A stretch of 64,000 bases of DNA from Macquaria australasica (GCA_005408345.1 SEMN01000012.1:2182501-2246500); one strand, 5' to 3'. Counted from the stretch's first letter, positions 27,600 through 41,915 are shown. Translations and numbers: made by a program. The notes: generated by a model from the sequence alone, not told the origin.

Positions 27600-27955
27600 C
27601 CAGACTGAAATATCTCAATAACATTCATGGTCCCCAGTAGATACATCCTACTGATTTCAGTGATCCCATCACTTTTCATCTAGCACCACCAAGGTTTCAC
27701 TTATTTGGTGAAATATTTCAACATCTACAGGATGGAGTGCCACAAAATTTTGTGCCAATCATGGTTTGCGGAGGATAAATCCTAATAACTTTGGTGATAT
27801 TTTGACTTTTTATCTAGAGCCACCATGACGTTGCCTTTTGTGGTTTTAAGTGAAATGTCTCGTCAATGTCTCGGTGGATTGCGGTGAAATTTTGTTCATG
27901 TTCTTCTCAGAACAAAATTGGAATAACTTTGATCATCCCTTTCATCTAGCGCAGT
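27600..27955. repeat. Degenerate tandem repeat, ~133-bp period, three units
   Basis: The motif TTT(T/C)ATCTAG followed by (A/C)(C/G)CACC recurs near 27672, 27806 and 27938, with AATAACTTTG-type and GTGAAAT-type motifs at matching places between. The units are well diverged. It resembles a widely dispersed fish repeat; I cannot name the family. Confidence 0.5.
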
Positions 27956-29882
27956 CTTTCCCAAACTTAGGGCCAATTGGAGTAAAATGCATAACAATGC
28001 TATGATATGTGAATTCATATGCTGGTCTGTTCAGCTCAAATGCTGTGTGCTACGCACATACACATAGTACTGGAGTTACATCCAGTCTGCTCTGCAATAT
28101 GCTCATTAGCCCCAAACCTTACACCCACACCTGCTAACTGTGTTCTTCTTGGGCAACCTGCAAGTGCTGCTCCACTTCCCAGTCCTCTCCTTCCCCCACT
28201 TTGTCCTGAGAGACCACCTCTGTGCTCCTCCATATATACTCCATTAGCCAATTAATGGCCCAGCATGTTAACGCTGAGGAAAGTGCTGCCCACACTAAAC
28301 ACATTATTACTGTACAGCCCCAATTACCAGCTCTTCTCCTCTTACCAGATACTATGTTTGAGAGGGGAGGACACTGTAGCTTTTAATGCAACCAGCCTGG
28401 GGAGATTTCATTTAAAAAAGGGGACATTGCAGCCCCACTGTGGATTTTATTTTAATTTTAATTACACTGATGACAAGACAAAAGAAGGTAATTCCAGTAT
28501 TACGTCAGTAATTGCAGTTTCTTTTGTGTCTCTATGTGTTGTCTGTGTTTTACTCTATATTCTTTGAAGTAGAATCAACCTCACATGTACCTTTAAATAA
28601 AATACAATGCTTACTCACTTGTTCTTTATAACAGTGCAGTGGAAAGGCATTTCCTCCTGGCTAACAGACAGTCTAGACAGACTAATGCTGAGGCTTCAGG
28701 GGTAGTTAAAGTTCATGCACTAATCCACTGACTGACCATGTCTTAAAGAAAATTATGTCAGCCAGATGACATTATTCTTTCTTTAACTTCCCTCCCTTTC
28801 AACGTTTTCTGTTGTCCCTGTTGATTTTCTTGTCATTCACTGTCACTAAACTGAGTCTGAATACCGCACCTTCACATGAACTAAAACAGAATATGTAATG
28901 TAATGATACTGTTGCTAAAGCTTAATTTCAGCACATGAATGTGAAAGCAGAAGACTGTCACGTCAAGTAATTATTTTAACACATATTGGTGGAATGAGAG
29001 GCCTGGTGTTAACTGGTAGCAACATGTCAGCTCACCTCAAGTCCTTCCTCTCCACACTGAATAAAACTCACTGTTTATCCAACAGGGCTATTTTTTTTGA
29101 CCAACAAAGCCAGCAGACTCCTTCTCCATATGTTTGTCAATGTGTAATCTACCCAAGGGAGATTGGGGGGTGACGGAGAGGGGGGTGGGGGGGTCTGTAC
29201 TCTCCGACGCTCATTTTGAAGTCAACACACTTAGAAGCTTGAAAGCCTGCCTCTTCAATATGCATTGTTACTGTGGCTGATGAAACAGAATGTATTTGCT
29301 CTCTTACTTATCCAGCTGCCTTGAATAGATTTTTCTTTTCAATACTCCCTCACCAAAACATGTTCTATTGTTCTGAAGTGCAGATGGAGGGCAGAATGTA
29401 TCTGAATCTAATCAAAGTGCAGTAAATGACTCTGAGTGCAGCTGTCTGTGCCGAATTGCAAACCTCCGATAGCCCATCTTTTGTGTTGACACTTGGCCCA
29501 TAACAGCATAACGCAATCACAGAGATAATTGTCCAAGTTTCGTGGTGTTAATTCACAGTGTTAACAATCGCATTAACTCGCTGTAGGTATCAATATAATT
29601 ACAAATGTAATCACACTTCCCAATCAGTCAGTTGGAGCTTCCTTTGAACTCACTATGCAAATGAGACTCAAATAGGATACTGAAATAATGAGATGGTTTG
29701 ACAAAGTGGAATGATAATGTTGGTACCACCATCACTGTGACGAAAAAACAGAAAAGGAAGGATCAGCCTTACAGCAAATTTCTATTTTTTTTAATCACTG
29801 GCACTAAGGGTCTGTGCCCTGAACATGGTATAATAAAATAACTTCTCTTTTGTTAAGTAAAAGATCAAATTCTCACGCCTAA

Positions 29883-30433
29883 GGCTGCATTCAGACCAAA
29901 TCAGGGGTTGCGACGATTAGTGTAAGTTTGTGCAGCAGTGCAGGTGTGTCACTAGAGGACCATGCTAATTGTAGCACAAGTAGAAATACTAACCAGCATT
30001 CCCAGCTTGAAGAGCGATACAACGCCAATCGACTGCACAGCAATTACCGTCTTTGTACTTCATCTTTGTACCCTTGTGGCAGGGTTGAACAGCTGATGTA
30101 CAGTCATCACGGCGGCGATCGATCAGGCTCTTTTCCATCTTCACAGTTGCTCAGTAAACAGCAGAATGCTACAATGCTACATGGTAAACAAGGTTCTTCT
30201 TCACCTGGGCGTCTTCCGGTCTAATCGCCGGCGTGGTTGGCCACCGCAGCGTGACGTCGGTTGCATTTCTCCAAAAGTTGATTCTGTTTTAACTTTTCGC
30301 CGCAGGGTCGGTGCGTTTTTTTTCAGCACCCCATGTGGTCCTCACCACCGCAGCCTAAATGCACTACCCACGTTCAAATGAATGGGAGGACTGGCATTTT
30401 CTTCGCAGTGCCTGATTTGGTCTGAATACGGCC
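29883..30433. mobile_element. PIF/Harbinger-like non-autonomous transposon, 551 bp
   Basis: The inverted ends are GGCTGCATTCAGACCAAATC on the left and GGCCGTATTCAGACCAAATC on the right, two differences in 20 bp. Similarity weakens but continues inward (TTGCGACGA against CTGCGAAGA). A TAA duplication flanks both ends (29880-29882, 30434-30436), as for PIF/Harbinger elements. The interior is GC-rich with no transposase. It lies in the pard3 intron. Confidence 0.75.
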
Positions 30434-33243
30434 TAATACAGGTTTGTTGTTTGTCAAAAGTGAATTGTGCTGACTGACCTACTCCAGAAACACTGGATTT
30501 GTTTGTCTAGAGTCAGCAGGAAGTCAAACAACAAACAAGAGGAAACAGGCCAGTGTGTAGAGAAAAAAATGAAGCAGTGATGTGCTCTGCTGTGGTCTGG
30601 GGAGCGGGAACAAGGAGAGTGGCAGTGGAGTGCTGGTCGCTGATTAGAAGCCAACTGGAGCCAAGCAGATAAGAGAGAATAGACATCATAATCAGCTGCC
30701 ACAGAGAAAGACAGAGCGAATGGAGTTCAGTTCAGGCGGAAAATGAAAAAGGAACATTGTCAGGTTTTCTTTGTGTGCTTCCCACTTTGGCTGGGAACAT
30801 ATAGTTTCAGGGCTAGCATGTGCAGCGATAAGTCAGAGACTGATAGAAGCTCCACCAACACCACCCGCCCATGTGTTTCTTTCTTTCTCTCTCTTCTCCC
30901 CCATGGCCTCAGATGAATGAGGGCCATAGCCACAGAAACGACTGCTCTCCAACCCACCCAAGGTCCAATCAGAGCGCTTGTTGTCTCCACAGGCCTCTCA
31001 ACATGAGCCAATCAGATAGGGGTGCCTTGGGTGCTGTCCACAGCCTTAAAGAAACCAGGGTAATGGCTGCCACTGCTGGGCTGAACAAAGATTTAGATCA
31101 GCCTAACCACAGGTTCTAATGCTGCCTTGATGAGACTCTAAACAGTAAATCAAAGGAGCTGTATAAAATCTGACAGATTTTAGCAAAACAAATGCTGCTG
31201 ATAACCACTCTTCATCAAGTGGATGCACTGCACTATGCTCCAGCAATGAAGTCAAAGTTTTATGTACTCTCTTCTCCATCATCTTCAATCCATAAGAGGC
31301 TGACAAGATATCAATGGAGGAGAACATTTTTACTCAAAATAAATTAGTTGTGTCTGCAAGGACTGCAGGCCAAACCATAAATTGCATGAATCATATCAAG
31401 GTCAGAGTTTTGAATATATAACCGTAGCTGCCTTATTGCAGAGTAAAAAGGGCAGGTTTTATGAATTAATCTGTCTCACCTCTTCGCTGACTCCTATTTT
31501 GAATCACTAAAAGCCTCTGTCAAAACCGTCTGCTTGAATTAATGATCGCTAATGTCAGCCGAGCCAGGGGTTTGGCAGCGGCCCATCCCGGGTCATGCTG
31601 ACACACAGTGCTGGCTGACCATTTTTGACCAGCTTTGGAAACCTGTTACAGTCCAATCCATAATTTAATAAATGCACTCTTAAATGGTCCTGTCTCTGTG
31701 GCAGCAATGTAATCAATCAGAGCCTGTGCCTTAAGCAGAGAGCTACGACAATCAAATGTAACACCTTGGGAGTGTAATACAGTAGTGCTACCAAAAAATA
31801 CAAGAAGTAATGGATTTCTGAGCTGTATTCCTGCTGAACCCTAATGCTTTGAATATCGACTTGTCTTCATGGCAGGTTGGTTTATTATTACCCACCACGA
31901 TTTCCCTCAGGATTCCCTTTCCATTAACCGAGGGACAATCCCGGCCTGGCTGAGTGATGGGATTTGGGAACAGGTACAAAAGGAAAGAATTAGGTTGCCC
32001 TCCTGCACAGGGAGCTGGGACTGGAGCTCACACATGCAGAACGGACACAAACAAGACAGGGAATGAGAATGTGCTGCAAGACAAAGTAGCAGACAAAGAA
32101 ATAAGGTGACAACGGTGAAAAAAAAGAAGTAGGAACGGGATTTAAATAGTGTGTATGTGTTTGTGGGGAGGGGAGGGTTGTGAGGGCATGTACTCTACAT
32201 ATCTCATGCCCACTGTGTGTCTGTGTCAATTCTGCTGCTTAGCATGACAGTCATTTGGGAGCTTCTCAAAGGGGACGGATCTGGATGCAGAGCCAGGCAG
32301 CCGTTCTCCAGGGTGCACTGAGGGAAATGTGTTGGGCCCTCAGCCAAAGGGGTTCATACCCTCAGTGGAGAGGACCTCCACTGCAAGTCATAGTTGAATA
32401 CCAAAAAGAAATGTGCTACAGCTTTTTGAGCAAGGCCTCCAGATGTTCCATTCAGCAGGGGAGTGGGCCTTTGTGAGCATTTTTTTTTTTTGTGTGCACG
32501 CTTGTTTGTGTTTGTGGTACCATGCATTTTCGACAGCCATCCATCCTTCTCTCCATTCGCCGTAAGAGGGAGCGGTATCAAGTCCTATTGTTTCTATTCA
32601 ATTAGCTGTCATTACCAACAGCAGTTTGATTACTGAGTTCATTTGGCTGGTGGAGAACAATGGAGGCAGCAAGCTGTCTTTTCATTCACCCTGCCACCAA
32701 TAATGTCTTCTGTGCAGGAGAGAATTAAATGGGGCTTGTCTGTGAAGGATGAGGCACACACGGCAAAACCAATGCCTCGCCTTATTCTTCTGGACGTCCT
32801 GATGTCCACAAACACCAGAGGACATAGAGCCAAGAGGGGTGGATAAAAAGGAACAGCGTATTCTTGAGCGATTAACAACCTGGGTGAGCTGCAGGAGAAG
32901 ACAAATGCAGAGCTACATCGATTTCGCTATTATAATGAGCACCATTCAATCATGCCAATTCCACAGGGGCCTGCAAGCACCATTAGAAGGTCAGTGCCTC
33001 TGAATGGCACAGGCAACAACAATCCATAAATGATCTATTTAATGTACTGATATAAAAGAAAGGGACATTTCACAAATTGACATCTGAGTGCTTTCCTAGA
33101 ATTTCCCAACCTTGCTCCCCCATTTTGCTAATTAGGTAGTTTGCTAATTTTCCGGTCAGTAGTGGGTTTTTTTTCTCCGTTTGTTCAGCTGGGACTTAAT
33201 TGTTTAGGCTTTTAGCGAGCCAAGGCTCTGTCTGAGCACTCAC

Positions 33244-33372
33244 CTCTCTTGTTCCAGCCTCATCCGCAGTGTCTCCTCTTCTGACGCCTGCATGTCCTCG
33301 GCTTTAGATTTACTGGAGCCCTTCCTCTCCATCCTGTCTCCTGGCCGCTCATCCTTCCGGTGCTTTCCAAAC
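33244..33372 (-). CDS. pard3: pard3 internal exon (basic, charged segment)
   Basis: A 129-nt exon on the minus strand. The acceptor is TTACTCAG just right of 33372 and the donor is GTGAG from 33243 leftward. It translates as FGKHRKDERPGDRMERKG, then a Ser/Lys and Glu-rich stretch ending EEETLRMRLEQER, with the last Arg codon split AG|A into the exon at 24727-25029. FGKHRKD followed by an EQER|IQAKTREF junction is the arrangement known from mammalian PARD3, including the position of the intron. The exon lies 5' of the other one, as expected for a minus-strand gene. The segment is highly charged and likely disordered or helical. No upstream pard3 exon was recognised between here and 64000. Confidence 0.85.
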
Positions 33373-34654
33373 CTGAGTAAAAGAGAAGGGCAGAAAGGAT
33401 TTAATTGAGGACCAGGCTTTAATAATTTCCAACCCAATATGGACTTTTTTTTTTTTATAGCAGCATGTCTCTTCCTTTGTCCGGGAAATTCAGGTGAAAT
33501 ACTTGGTAGGAAATTAAAGTGTCAAACTGTCAAAATCTTCAGGTCGGGTTTGTACTGGGGAGACAGCTCAGGAGGAAACTCCCCAGGCACCCATTCGTTA
33601 TTGAAAGAATAACTTGGCCATTTTCATATAAATGCAATCAAAATGCATCAAGCAATATCAAAAGATAAATCGACGTAGTGAATTCCCTACTTGCCAAGTC
33701 TCCATCTGGGACAGCAGAAAAGATCCAATATGCGGTGTTAAGAGTAAGTCTGAAAAGTGAAAAATGGCAACACTCCCCTTTTTTAAAAGAGAGGATGAGC
33801 TCCCCGTTTCCTCCCTGAGCTGTAGAGTTTACTTAGAGTGATGGGAGCAGTGACAGCTCATGATTTAGTTTTGAGCGAGGAGGGAACAAACTACCAGCAA
33901 TCGGGCGAAATGTAAGTGGAAGAAACGGCCGAGCTCACCGGCATCATTTGTAACTTTCTAGGCAGTGTCGCAAACTTTTACATTTTAATGACGGGAGTGA
34001 CACACCGGTGGCGGTAAATCCGTTACAGCTTTACAGCAGCCAAGCCGATGATCGTAAATTCCTCTGGTCGGCCGTGCTTGGAGCTGGGAGAATAAATGAC
34101 TAGAGACTCTGGCTGACTGAGGGGTGTGAGAAAATGATGAGGAATAGAAAATAGAAAGGAGGCCTGCTGTTGACAGGGAGTACAGTACATTTACAGGCCT
34201 GCACACTCACAAACACACACACACAATATATGGACAACTCTATTTTATGACTCCACTGAGATTTTATTACTCACAACAATGTGCTTGTGGATAACACTAA
34301 GATCTGATTCCAACTTTATACATGTGCACAGAATTTAGGGATAAAGGACAAACTCTCTGATGAGACAGAACAGGAAAGACAATATCATGAAAGTATGATA
34401 TCATTTCAATCTGCTCTACAATGGTGCCAGCTGTGGAGGAAGTGCAAAACGGCAGGATACAGAAAGAGGAAGTATTACAGGAAGTGCACATGGTCATTTT
34501 GCACATGAAGATAGAAGCACATCTGTACACCATATACAGTACATACAGTGTTTATCTACTTTGATCCATGGTGTGTGCTTCTCAATATGTATGGGCATGC
34601 AAACCCTAATTATATGCAATCCATTTGAACACCATGTTCATACACGCTGCTAAC

Positions 34655-35176
34655 CTACCCAAGTTCTCCCACACTACACGTTCCTCCGCACCCTGCACTG
34701 GCTACTGGTGGCTGCTCAAATCCGATTCAAGACACTGGTATTTGCCTACTTTGCTTCGAATGGCTCAGGTCCATCCTACATCCAGGACATGGTCAAACCA
34801 TACTCCCCAGCCCATCCACTACGTTCTACTCCTGCCAATCGGCTTGCTGCCGCTCAACAAAATCACAGCTGTTTGCTGTCCTGGCTCCACAATGGTGGAA
34901 TGAGTTCCCCATTGATATCAAGACAGCAGAAACTCTACACAGCTTCCGTCTGACTGAAAACTCACCTGTTTTGACTGAACTTTGGCCTATAAAAAAAACA
35001 AAACAAAACCTCTTTCTCTATATCTTAATCTTTCTAAATGTAGCACTTGAAGCAGGTCAGTTCATGTACTTGCATGATTCTTGCAATTTTAGGATTGTAT
35101 CCACATGGTTGAAATACACTTATTGTAAGTCGCTTTGGATAAAAGCATCTGCTAAATAAATATAATGTAATGTAAT
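34655..35176 (+). mobile_element. 5'-truncated L2-type LINE, 3' end of ORF2 and tail
   Basis: The broken frames translate to the end of an L2 reverse-transcriptase protein: LHWLL, AAQIRFKTLVFAY, YIQDMVKPYSPAHPLRS and, after a frame break, LHSF-like remnants. It ends in the fish L2/SINE tail GTCGCTTTGGATAAAAGC, followed by a short TAATG-type repeat. Frameshifts show it is dead. Its 5' part is missing. Confidence 0.8.
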
Positions 35177-35346
35177 AAGATTTCTTTAGGTAATTACAGT
35201 TGAGGGATTATTTTTTGAAAGAGGCGAGGAGTGGTCAACATGAATGCTATAATTACAGTTACTGTGGATGCTTAACACCAGTGTAGGCATTGGGTCAGCC
35301 TTCAATTGTGCTTTGTAGGGGTAAGCAGGGGAGGCTCAACTATACT

Positions 35347-35385
35347 ATATGCTATACTATAAAATATATATGCTATACTATAAAA
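35347..35385 (+). repeat. Direct repeat of an 18-bp AT-rich unit
   Basis: ATATGCTATACTATAAAA occurs at 35347-35364 and 35368-35385. Confidence 0.8.
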
Positions 35386-38300
35386 ACGAAATGAAAGTCT
35401 GAGCTAAATATTAAAATCTTAGAGGAAGGATGGTACAACATGTGTGTAACATTGCTGTAACTGACGAGTCTGAAAAAAGTTTTGATGGAAGAACTTTCAC
35501 ACTTTCATTACATCCCAAATCATACCAAGGCTGCACAAAAATGATGTCTTTTTGGGACAATATAAACAAAATTGCAAGAAAGGGAGATTATACTCTATTC
35601 TTAACAACTGCTCTGTAATCTATCTTTGTATCTAAGGTGAAGAATAAGGAAGAGACAGATATCTGGGTAAAACATTCCTTGTAGAAAAGCTAAACATGCT
35701 TTGATAGAAATTGGGCAAGGTGAACCACTTACATGAACTGAAATGCTGAACAGGAAACCTAACTGTTAATGTTGTTTTTGTACTACTGACATATGTTACT
35801 GTTTCAAATGTGAAAGCTTGAAGTACTGCAAACCCTGTACATTTTGATTGTCAGGTTGGTGGGAACCAGGCCAATTATATGAACAAATTGGCTGATTGTA
35901 AAGACAAGGCAATAACAGAAAGTGTGTTGGCATGAGTGCATGTGACCATCAGTGAGAAGAAATTCAATAAATATAATCACAGAAAATGACTGGATTTTTT
36001 TGACCGTTTATATTACATAACGTAACTCGATGTTCTTGCATTGTACACACAGACATTGATTATGATGTTCCACATGGGCTTTTTTGAGCAGTCCCATTCA
36101 ATTTCAGACACGGGAACAGGAGAAAGCATTAAACTCTGCAGTCTCCCAGACGCACTGTGTTTCACTCCGAGTTTATTTTTTACCTTCCTCATAGCTGAGC
36201 TTTATTTGACAGTTTGAAAACTTTCTCCGAATACTGAAAAAATACATCAGACAAGGTTGACTTTGGGCCGGTGGAAGTGAATATATTCATGAAATGGAAG
36301 ACTGTTTCCCTCACAGATGTTTATTATTCTACTTTACATTAAAAGCAGCCAGGACCTTTGTGCAAATGGCTTCTCTTTGGTAGTGGCTGCTTTGGAATTG
36401 TAATCTTTTGAATGAGCTGTGGCCTGGTAGGAGATCCTGGTTTGTGGTTGCGCAGAGAGCAGGCGAGGCCAAGGGAGCAATAGCTGGGTTCTTTTGTAGC
36501 ACAGATAGCATACATTACCTGATTAATTAATCAACAAATGGCTCTTGGAAGGAATAAAACTCTAGGCTGGGGCTGGGAATGCTAATAATAGTGGACCTGC
36601 TATCTATCACCAGGGCAGGTGACAGCTTCTCTCGCCTCACTTCAAGGACTTTCATTAACTTCCTGAGGAAAATTCACCTTCCTCTTTTACTCTTCCAATT
36701 TTTTTCTCAGTCTCTTCTCACTCCAACCCCCCCTAAAAAAACATAAAATAACCTTAGGGGAGACAAACTTCTGCCCTCAACTTTTTTTCTTCTTCTTCTG
36801 GATCAACATCAATACAGTGAGGGATTTGTCATAGTGAAACATATTGGCGGATTAGACTGAGCAGGACCCTGGGCATACAACAGCTTCCATATGACAGGCT
36901 ATTCCCCCATCACCGGTGGCCTAAGAAGGAGGGCCCACATCAAGGGGAGGCGGAGGAAAGGAACGATACTAGCAGAGCTATTAGAAAGCTATCGGGACAC
37001 TTGCTGGTTCACTGACAACATGGCTCTGCCCTTCACTTGAACAGTCCTGCCAGTGGGGACCGTTGTGGAACACAGGATTAGCCACTAAACCTCCACTGAT
37101 GCACAAACCCCAATGTAATATTTCTACAACATTTCAACTTCATTTTCTCAGCAGGAAAATATAGAAATCTGTGGTACCATTGTGTGTACAGAAACTGCAA
37201 ACTGTATTGACCTTCATACCTGTCTCTGGAAGATAAGTGTCTCATTTGAGAAACAAAGGGAATCCAATAAAAAACAGTAATGATTTGGAGTTAATCAGTG
37301 TCAGGAGGGAAGAAAAAAACTCAGACGTTTCTGTAAAACTCTTCAGCCAGTATTGGCACCTTGGCATTAATCGGGGCTGGCATCAGGACAGTTGTATTGA
37401 GAGTGAGGTTGATGAGGCTTGATAATAAGATATTGATTGGCAGCTGAAACACGGGTAGAATGACAATGGAGTAACTACAGTATATCTTGCAGTTTGGGAA
37501 AGAGAACTTATTTGGGCCCAAACAGAATAATCATAACTCAAACCTCCACTTACTTGTTTTTTTCCAAAAATGATATATGCCGCACTGAAGCTTTAAATAG
37601 CTATTTGAAATTACTTGCAATGGTCACTATTTGAGCAACAGCTGGACCTCACATCTCCATTAAAGCCAGGTAAACAATGATATGCCATTTACATCCTCAT
37701 AAAGCTCTGATCTTATTTTTCTGCTTCAGTCCACCAGACCGAGGCTGTGTAACGATCCGTTCCTAAGCATCTATCTTATTGTGGCAAACAGCAGGTAAGA
37801 GTGATGAATACACAAATGCAGAGGGGCCCTCAAAAGACAAAGAACGATGGTGAGGGGGGATGTAGATCATAAAACCACCTGGGTAGAAAGACATTCAGTT
37901 AAGATTACATGAGGACAGACAGACAACATCTAAGTAAGATGCAGATTCGATCAGTGTGATAGTGATATGCACCAGAATCCGGATAGACACTGGGAATATT
38001 TATGACCTTAAGGCTGCATTCAAAGCTTGAGCTGCTTGGTCCTATTCATCACCGTTTGCTTCCGATAATGTCTGATGGCCATCAAACCTCGTTTGGATGG
38101 TATGTAATCTAACATGTGTCAGTCATATATAATATATGCTTTATTAATGTTATGATGGCCACTGATGCGATGAAACATTAAGAGGAAAATTGAAGTGTTC
38201 AATCAAAGTGTCCTAAATTTGACATGTGCCGACAGCATCTCATAAAATAAAATGTTTTCAAATACTGTTGCACATTAGGCATATTACTGAGTAGCTGGCT

Positions 38301-41291
38301 CTGCTGTATGTGTCTGCTTTTCCTAGAAAAGAAGTCAGTAAATAGGTACTCCATTCAATATGATACATCCTCATATATCACAGAAAACAGAAGGGTTTAT
38401 ACCACTAGCAGTGGATGCCTCATACATCATCTTCATCGATTTACAGGGTAATAATACTTCAAGGCTGCAGCACAACAGAGGAGGAAAAAGTCAAAGACAG
38501 AATTTCCAAAGAGGGAGAAAAAGTAAATTATGCAAAGCCTCAAAGCCAGTTTGATTGTTACAATCATTTAATCTGGGGAGTAGATTTGAGAGAAGCTAAT
38601 CTGTTTTGACATCTTCTGTGGGGAATCTGTGGTTTGCTCACAGGAAGTTGCTGATTTAGGGAGAGAGGACAGCAGAAAGAGCTGCCTATTCTTTCTCCTA
38701 AAATGTGTAGCTTCTGAAAATGAATGCAAGGATGTGATGGAGCGCCTGGTTTAACCTCACATGATCCACTCATCACATGAGGTGTTAAATCTTTTGGCAT
38801 TATTCAAACCTGCAAATGGAACAGGTGAGCCAGAAAGGAAAAAGTGACTGCATCTATCAATATGAGTAAGTGATGAGAAGATAATTTCAAGGGCAGACAG
38901 AGAGAATCATTATGGTTTCTGCTCGGCCAACCTGAAAGTTAATCCAAATCTCCCAGGGCGAAGTCCCGAACAGACATCTGATGTGGTGTCTGAGCCCCCA
39001 TCCCCCAAAACTGTATTTGTTGCAGTCAGGAAGAAAATAAATAACTATGCCTCCACCCACTGCATTTCATGGTCTAATCTATAAAGCAGCATAAAAAAAT
39101 ACATTGTTTTTCTCAGAGAAGAATCAAGAGACATTATTATCATCTTATTGATGGCAAAAGAGCACACAGCAGAAAGTTAAGACTAGCACACACCCTCGCA
39201 AACAAACATTACTCCTTTTCCTATCCCTGTCCAATGCAAGGGCATGTCAATATGAAGCAGTGCATGATTCCTACACAGTGCTGCACCTAGGGCAAAACCC
39301 TGACAGTGGTATGTAATTTTAATAGTGCCTGGTTAGGAAGGCGAGGCTGTCAGCTTTGTCTGTCCTCCTCGCTAGCTAAGAGTTGCTGCAGCTGTGGTGA
39401 GTAAACACTCTCTACCTGGGGTGAGACACACAGATTGTCTTGTAAAAAATCCAATAAGACAGTCAAAGAAAGAAAAAGAGAGATAGAGTTTTTTTTCTTC
39501 TTATTCCTCGGGAATCACACTGTGACCCAGCGATTGTTAACAGGCATTAAGGGGCATCCGTTATCGTCGAGTGGCCTCAGAGTAATGTCGCCACCAGTGG
39601 TTTCCAGGGACTCCAACCCCAGAGAGGTATGGGAGGATGTTCTCCTGTCATTTCTCCAGCCTCCAGCCACCACCAGCTGATTATCTCCCTCCCCGCGGAA
39701 CTCATTATCCCCAACCTGTAATGTCAGTCAGTGATTTTAAACTAGTATCTACTATTTGACGCTTCCTCAGAAAAACATTTTACTTAAGAGTTTCAGGAGA
39801 AAGACTGCAACCTGAGATTCATCAGTGAATGTGTAAGATAAGGTAACACCTCTGTGGGTTCACACCATGTTGGGGTTGATATTAAATGTGCCTTTAAAAT
39901 AACACAACCCTTACTGCAGTTGCACATTCCCTTGCCTTTTACAGAGACTCTGCCTCTTACAGGTCACGGCGAGATATGACATCTCTGTACTTTCACCTCA
40001 TTGGACAAGGGCTTGCGCACACAGAACCAATCAATTTCCTCCTGAGGAAAATGTGTGTGTGGGGGGGGCTGCTGTTGATTGGCTGTAGCTGTGAAGGGAA
40101 GCCAGGCCTAATTCTTCCAGCAATGGTGTGAAAACAGTGGGGAGAGGCACAAGGAGGAGGGAGGATGGGAGTCGAAATGGTTCATGCCGGGTGAGAAAGC
40201 GGCGTGTCCCGCACCGAGCAGGCATGACATGCATTTATTCATGACATCAGGCCGAGCCCCAGTAGGGGGACAGTGCCATGGGCGAGACAGAGGAAAAATG
40301 ATTCTCACCAGAAACTTATACGCCTCTTAGGTCTCCTAGCTGAGCAAAGAAGACACCGTCATGTTGGAGGATGTTCAGTTTTGGTGACGCTCTACGTGGT
40401 CTTTCAGCATACCAAAATAATGAAAAATAAAAATAATCTACAGGTATATGAATTGTATGCCATTTCAGATCATTGTGTTTAAATGACAGTCTTTTTCTCA
40501 ACCAATATCGCTGTCCCCACCTGTTTACCATAAAGAGGTTATTGTATGGAAATGAAGATTTTCTGGCTGAAATACACATGCATGGATTGATGCTATACCG
40601 GCCTTTCAGAAAATAGTTTTTAGCCTTAAATGTATCTATTTTCCTGTCGTGTCAGTTAGTACTTCCTGTTATTTCTGCAACTCTCCATCAGAAAGGTCTT
40701 CTTCCATCTGTTTTTTCCTCTCTTCACACTTCTCTTTCAGAATTTACCTTTCTGACTTCCTCTGTTTTTCTTACAAGCCTTTTATTTTCCCTTATCCAAG
40801 TCTGTACGGTTAGCGTGTGTGTCCAATGGCCTGCTCAACAACTACATTCCACCACTGGTCTAGTTGTTAGGAGAAAAACAGAGCTTCATAAGAGCTTAGC
40901 ACCCCACCACCCAACTCCACCACCAGTACCCCTAATGAGGAGGAGGAGAAGGACTAAGACAAGAAAAAGGGTTTAGACTAAAATAAATACATGTGTGTGG
41001 AAAATGGGGCTGGGCTATTTTTCAGTGGTATTCCATCCCACAGATATTTTATTGTATTTCCGCTATGTTTGTTTATGCCATTGTATGTGAATATGTGTGT
41101 GGAGGAGGGTACGGTAGATTTTCAAAAATTCCAGCAGCAGAGTTAATCCGCTCTTATGGAGAAATGTTCTTTCTAGCCACAGAGACCAGACAGAATATAG
41201 ACACAGAACTGCATCAGAGTGAATGGCTGAGGATGTTCTCTGCTTTTAAACTAACAACTATCAGTATCAAAGCAACTGTTGAACTGAAGGA

Positions 41292-41341
41292 GTGTGTGTG
41301 TGTGTGTGTGTGTGTGTGTCTGTGTGTGTGTGTGTGCGTGT
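41292..41341 (+). repeat. (GT)n microsatellite with one interruption
   Basis: About 25 GT units broken once by TC. Confidence 0.95.
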
Positions 41342-41627
41342 GTTAGGGGAAGGGGGAGTGTCAGAATGTCTATCTACAACTAAAAGTTTTTGCATGTGTG
41401 AGTTTGTGTGTTTGCAAGATGAAAAAAAACAGCATTCATCTGTTTGCTCTGTGTGTCAATTATTCATATTTAAGAAATAGCAGGTACACACAAGCATCTG
41501 TGTGTATACGTGTGTGCCTGTATATCAAGGCACAGCTTGGCTTTTCCATATTTCAAACAGCCTGTGCAATACAAAGGACGAGGCCCAGCCCAACATGATT
41601 GCCTTTAATGTTTCACATAAATCACTG

Positions 41628-41629
<2 letters not shown>

Positions 41630-41670
<41 letters not shown>
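41630..41670 (+). repeat. (GT)n microsatellite
   Basis: About 20 uninterrupted units. Confidence 0.95.
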
Positions 41671-41673
<3 letters not shown>

Positions 41674-41873
41674 AGGGGAGGGGTGTTTTTCCACACGCTC
41701 AAAGGAACGTTTCAAATTCCTGACACCCCTGATTAAAGCCTCTCATTACAACACAAATAAACAGTCCAAACGCATTCATACATCCATTTGTTAAAGCGTA
41801 TGAGCGCAGTGAGGAGGGAGTTTCTGAAGGACAATTTACATAGAAACACTCAGAGGGAAGTTCAGGTGTTGGG

Positions 41874-41878
<5 letters not shown>

Positions 41879-41912
<34 letters not shown>
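41879..41912 (+). repeat. (GT)n microsatellite
   Basis: About 17 uninterrupted units adjoining the GGGGACC-rich repeat. Confidence 0.95.

Positions 41913-41915
<3 letters not shown>

Larger units (their letters stand above)
25030..33243 (-). other. pard3: pard3 intron, 8.2 kb, phase 2
   Basis: This sequence is removed between the two pard3 exons (GTGAG donor at the right end, TTTATCATAG acceptor at the left). It contains a pyrimidine- and purine-rich segment near 25.9-26.3 kb, a degenerate repeat at 27.6-27.95 kb and a DNA transposon at 29.88-30.43 kb. The short open frames inside it show no recognisable domains and have no splice context, so none is called as a gene. Confidence 0.8.
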
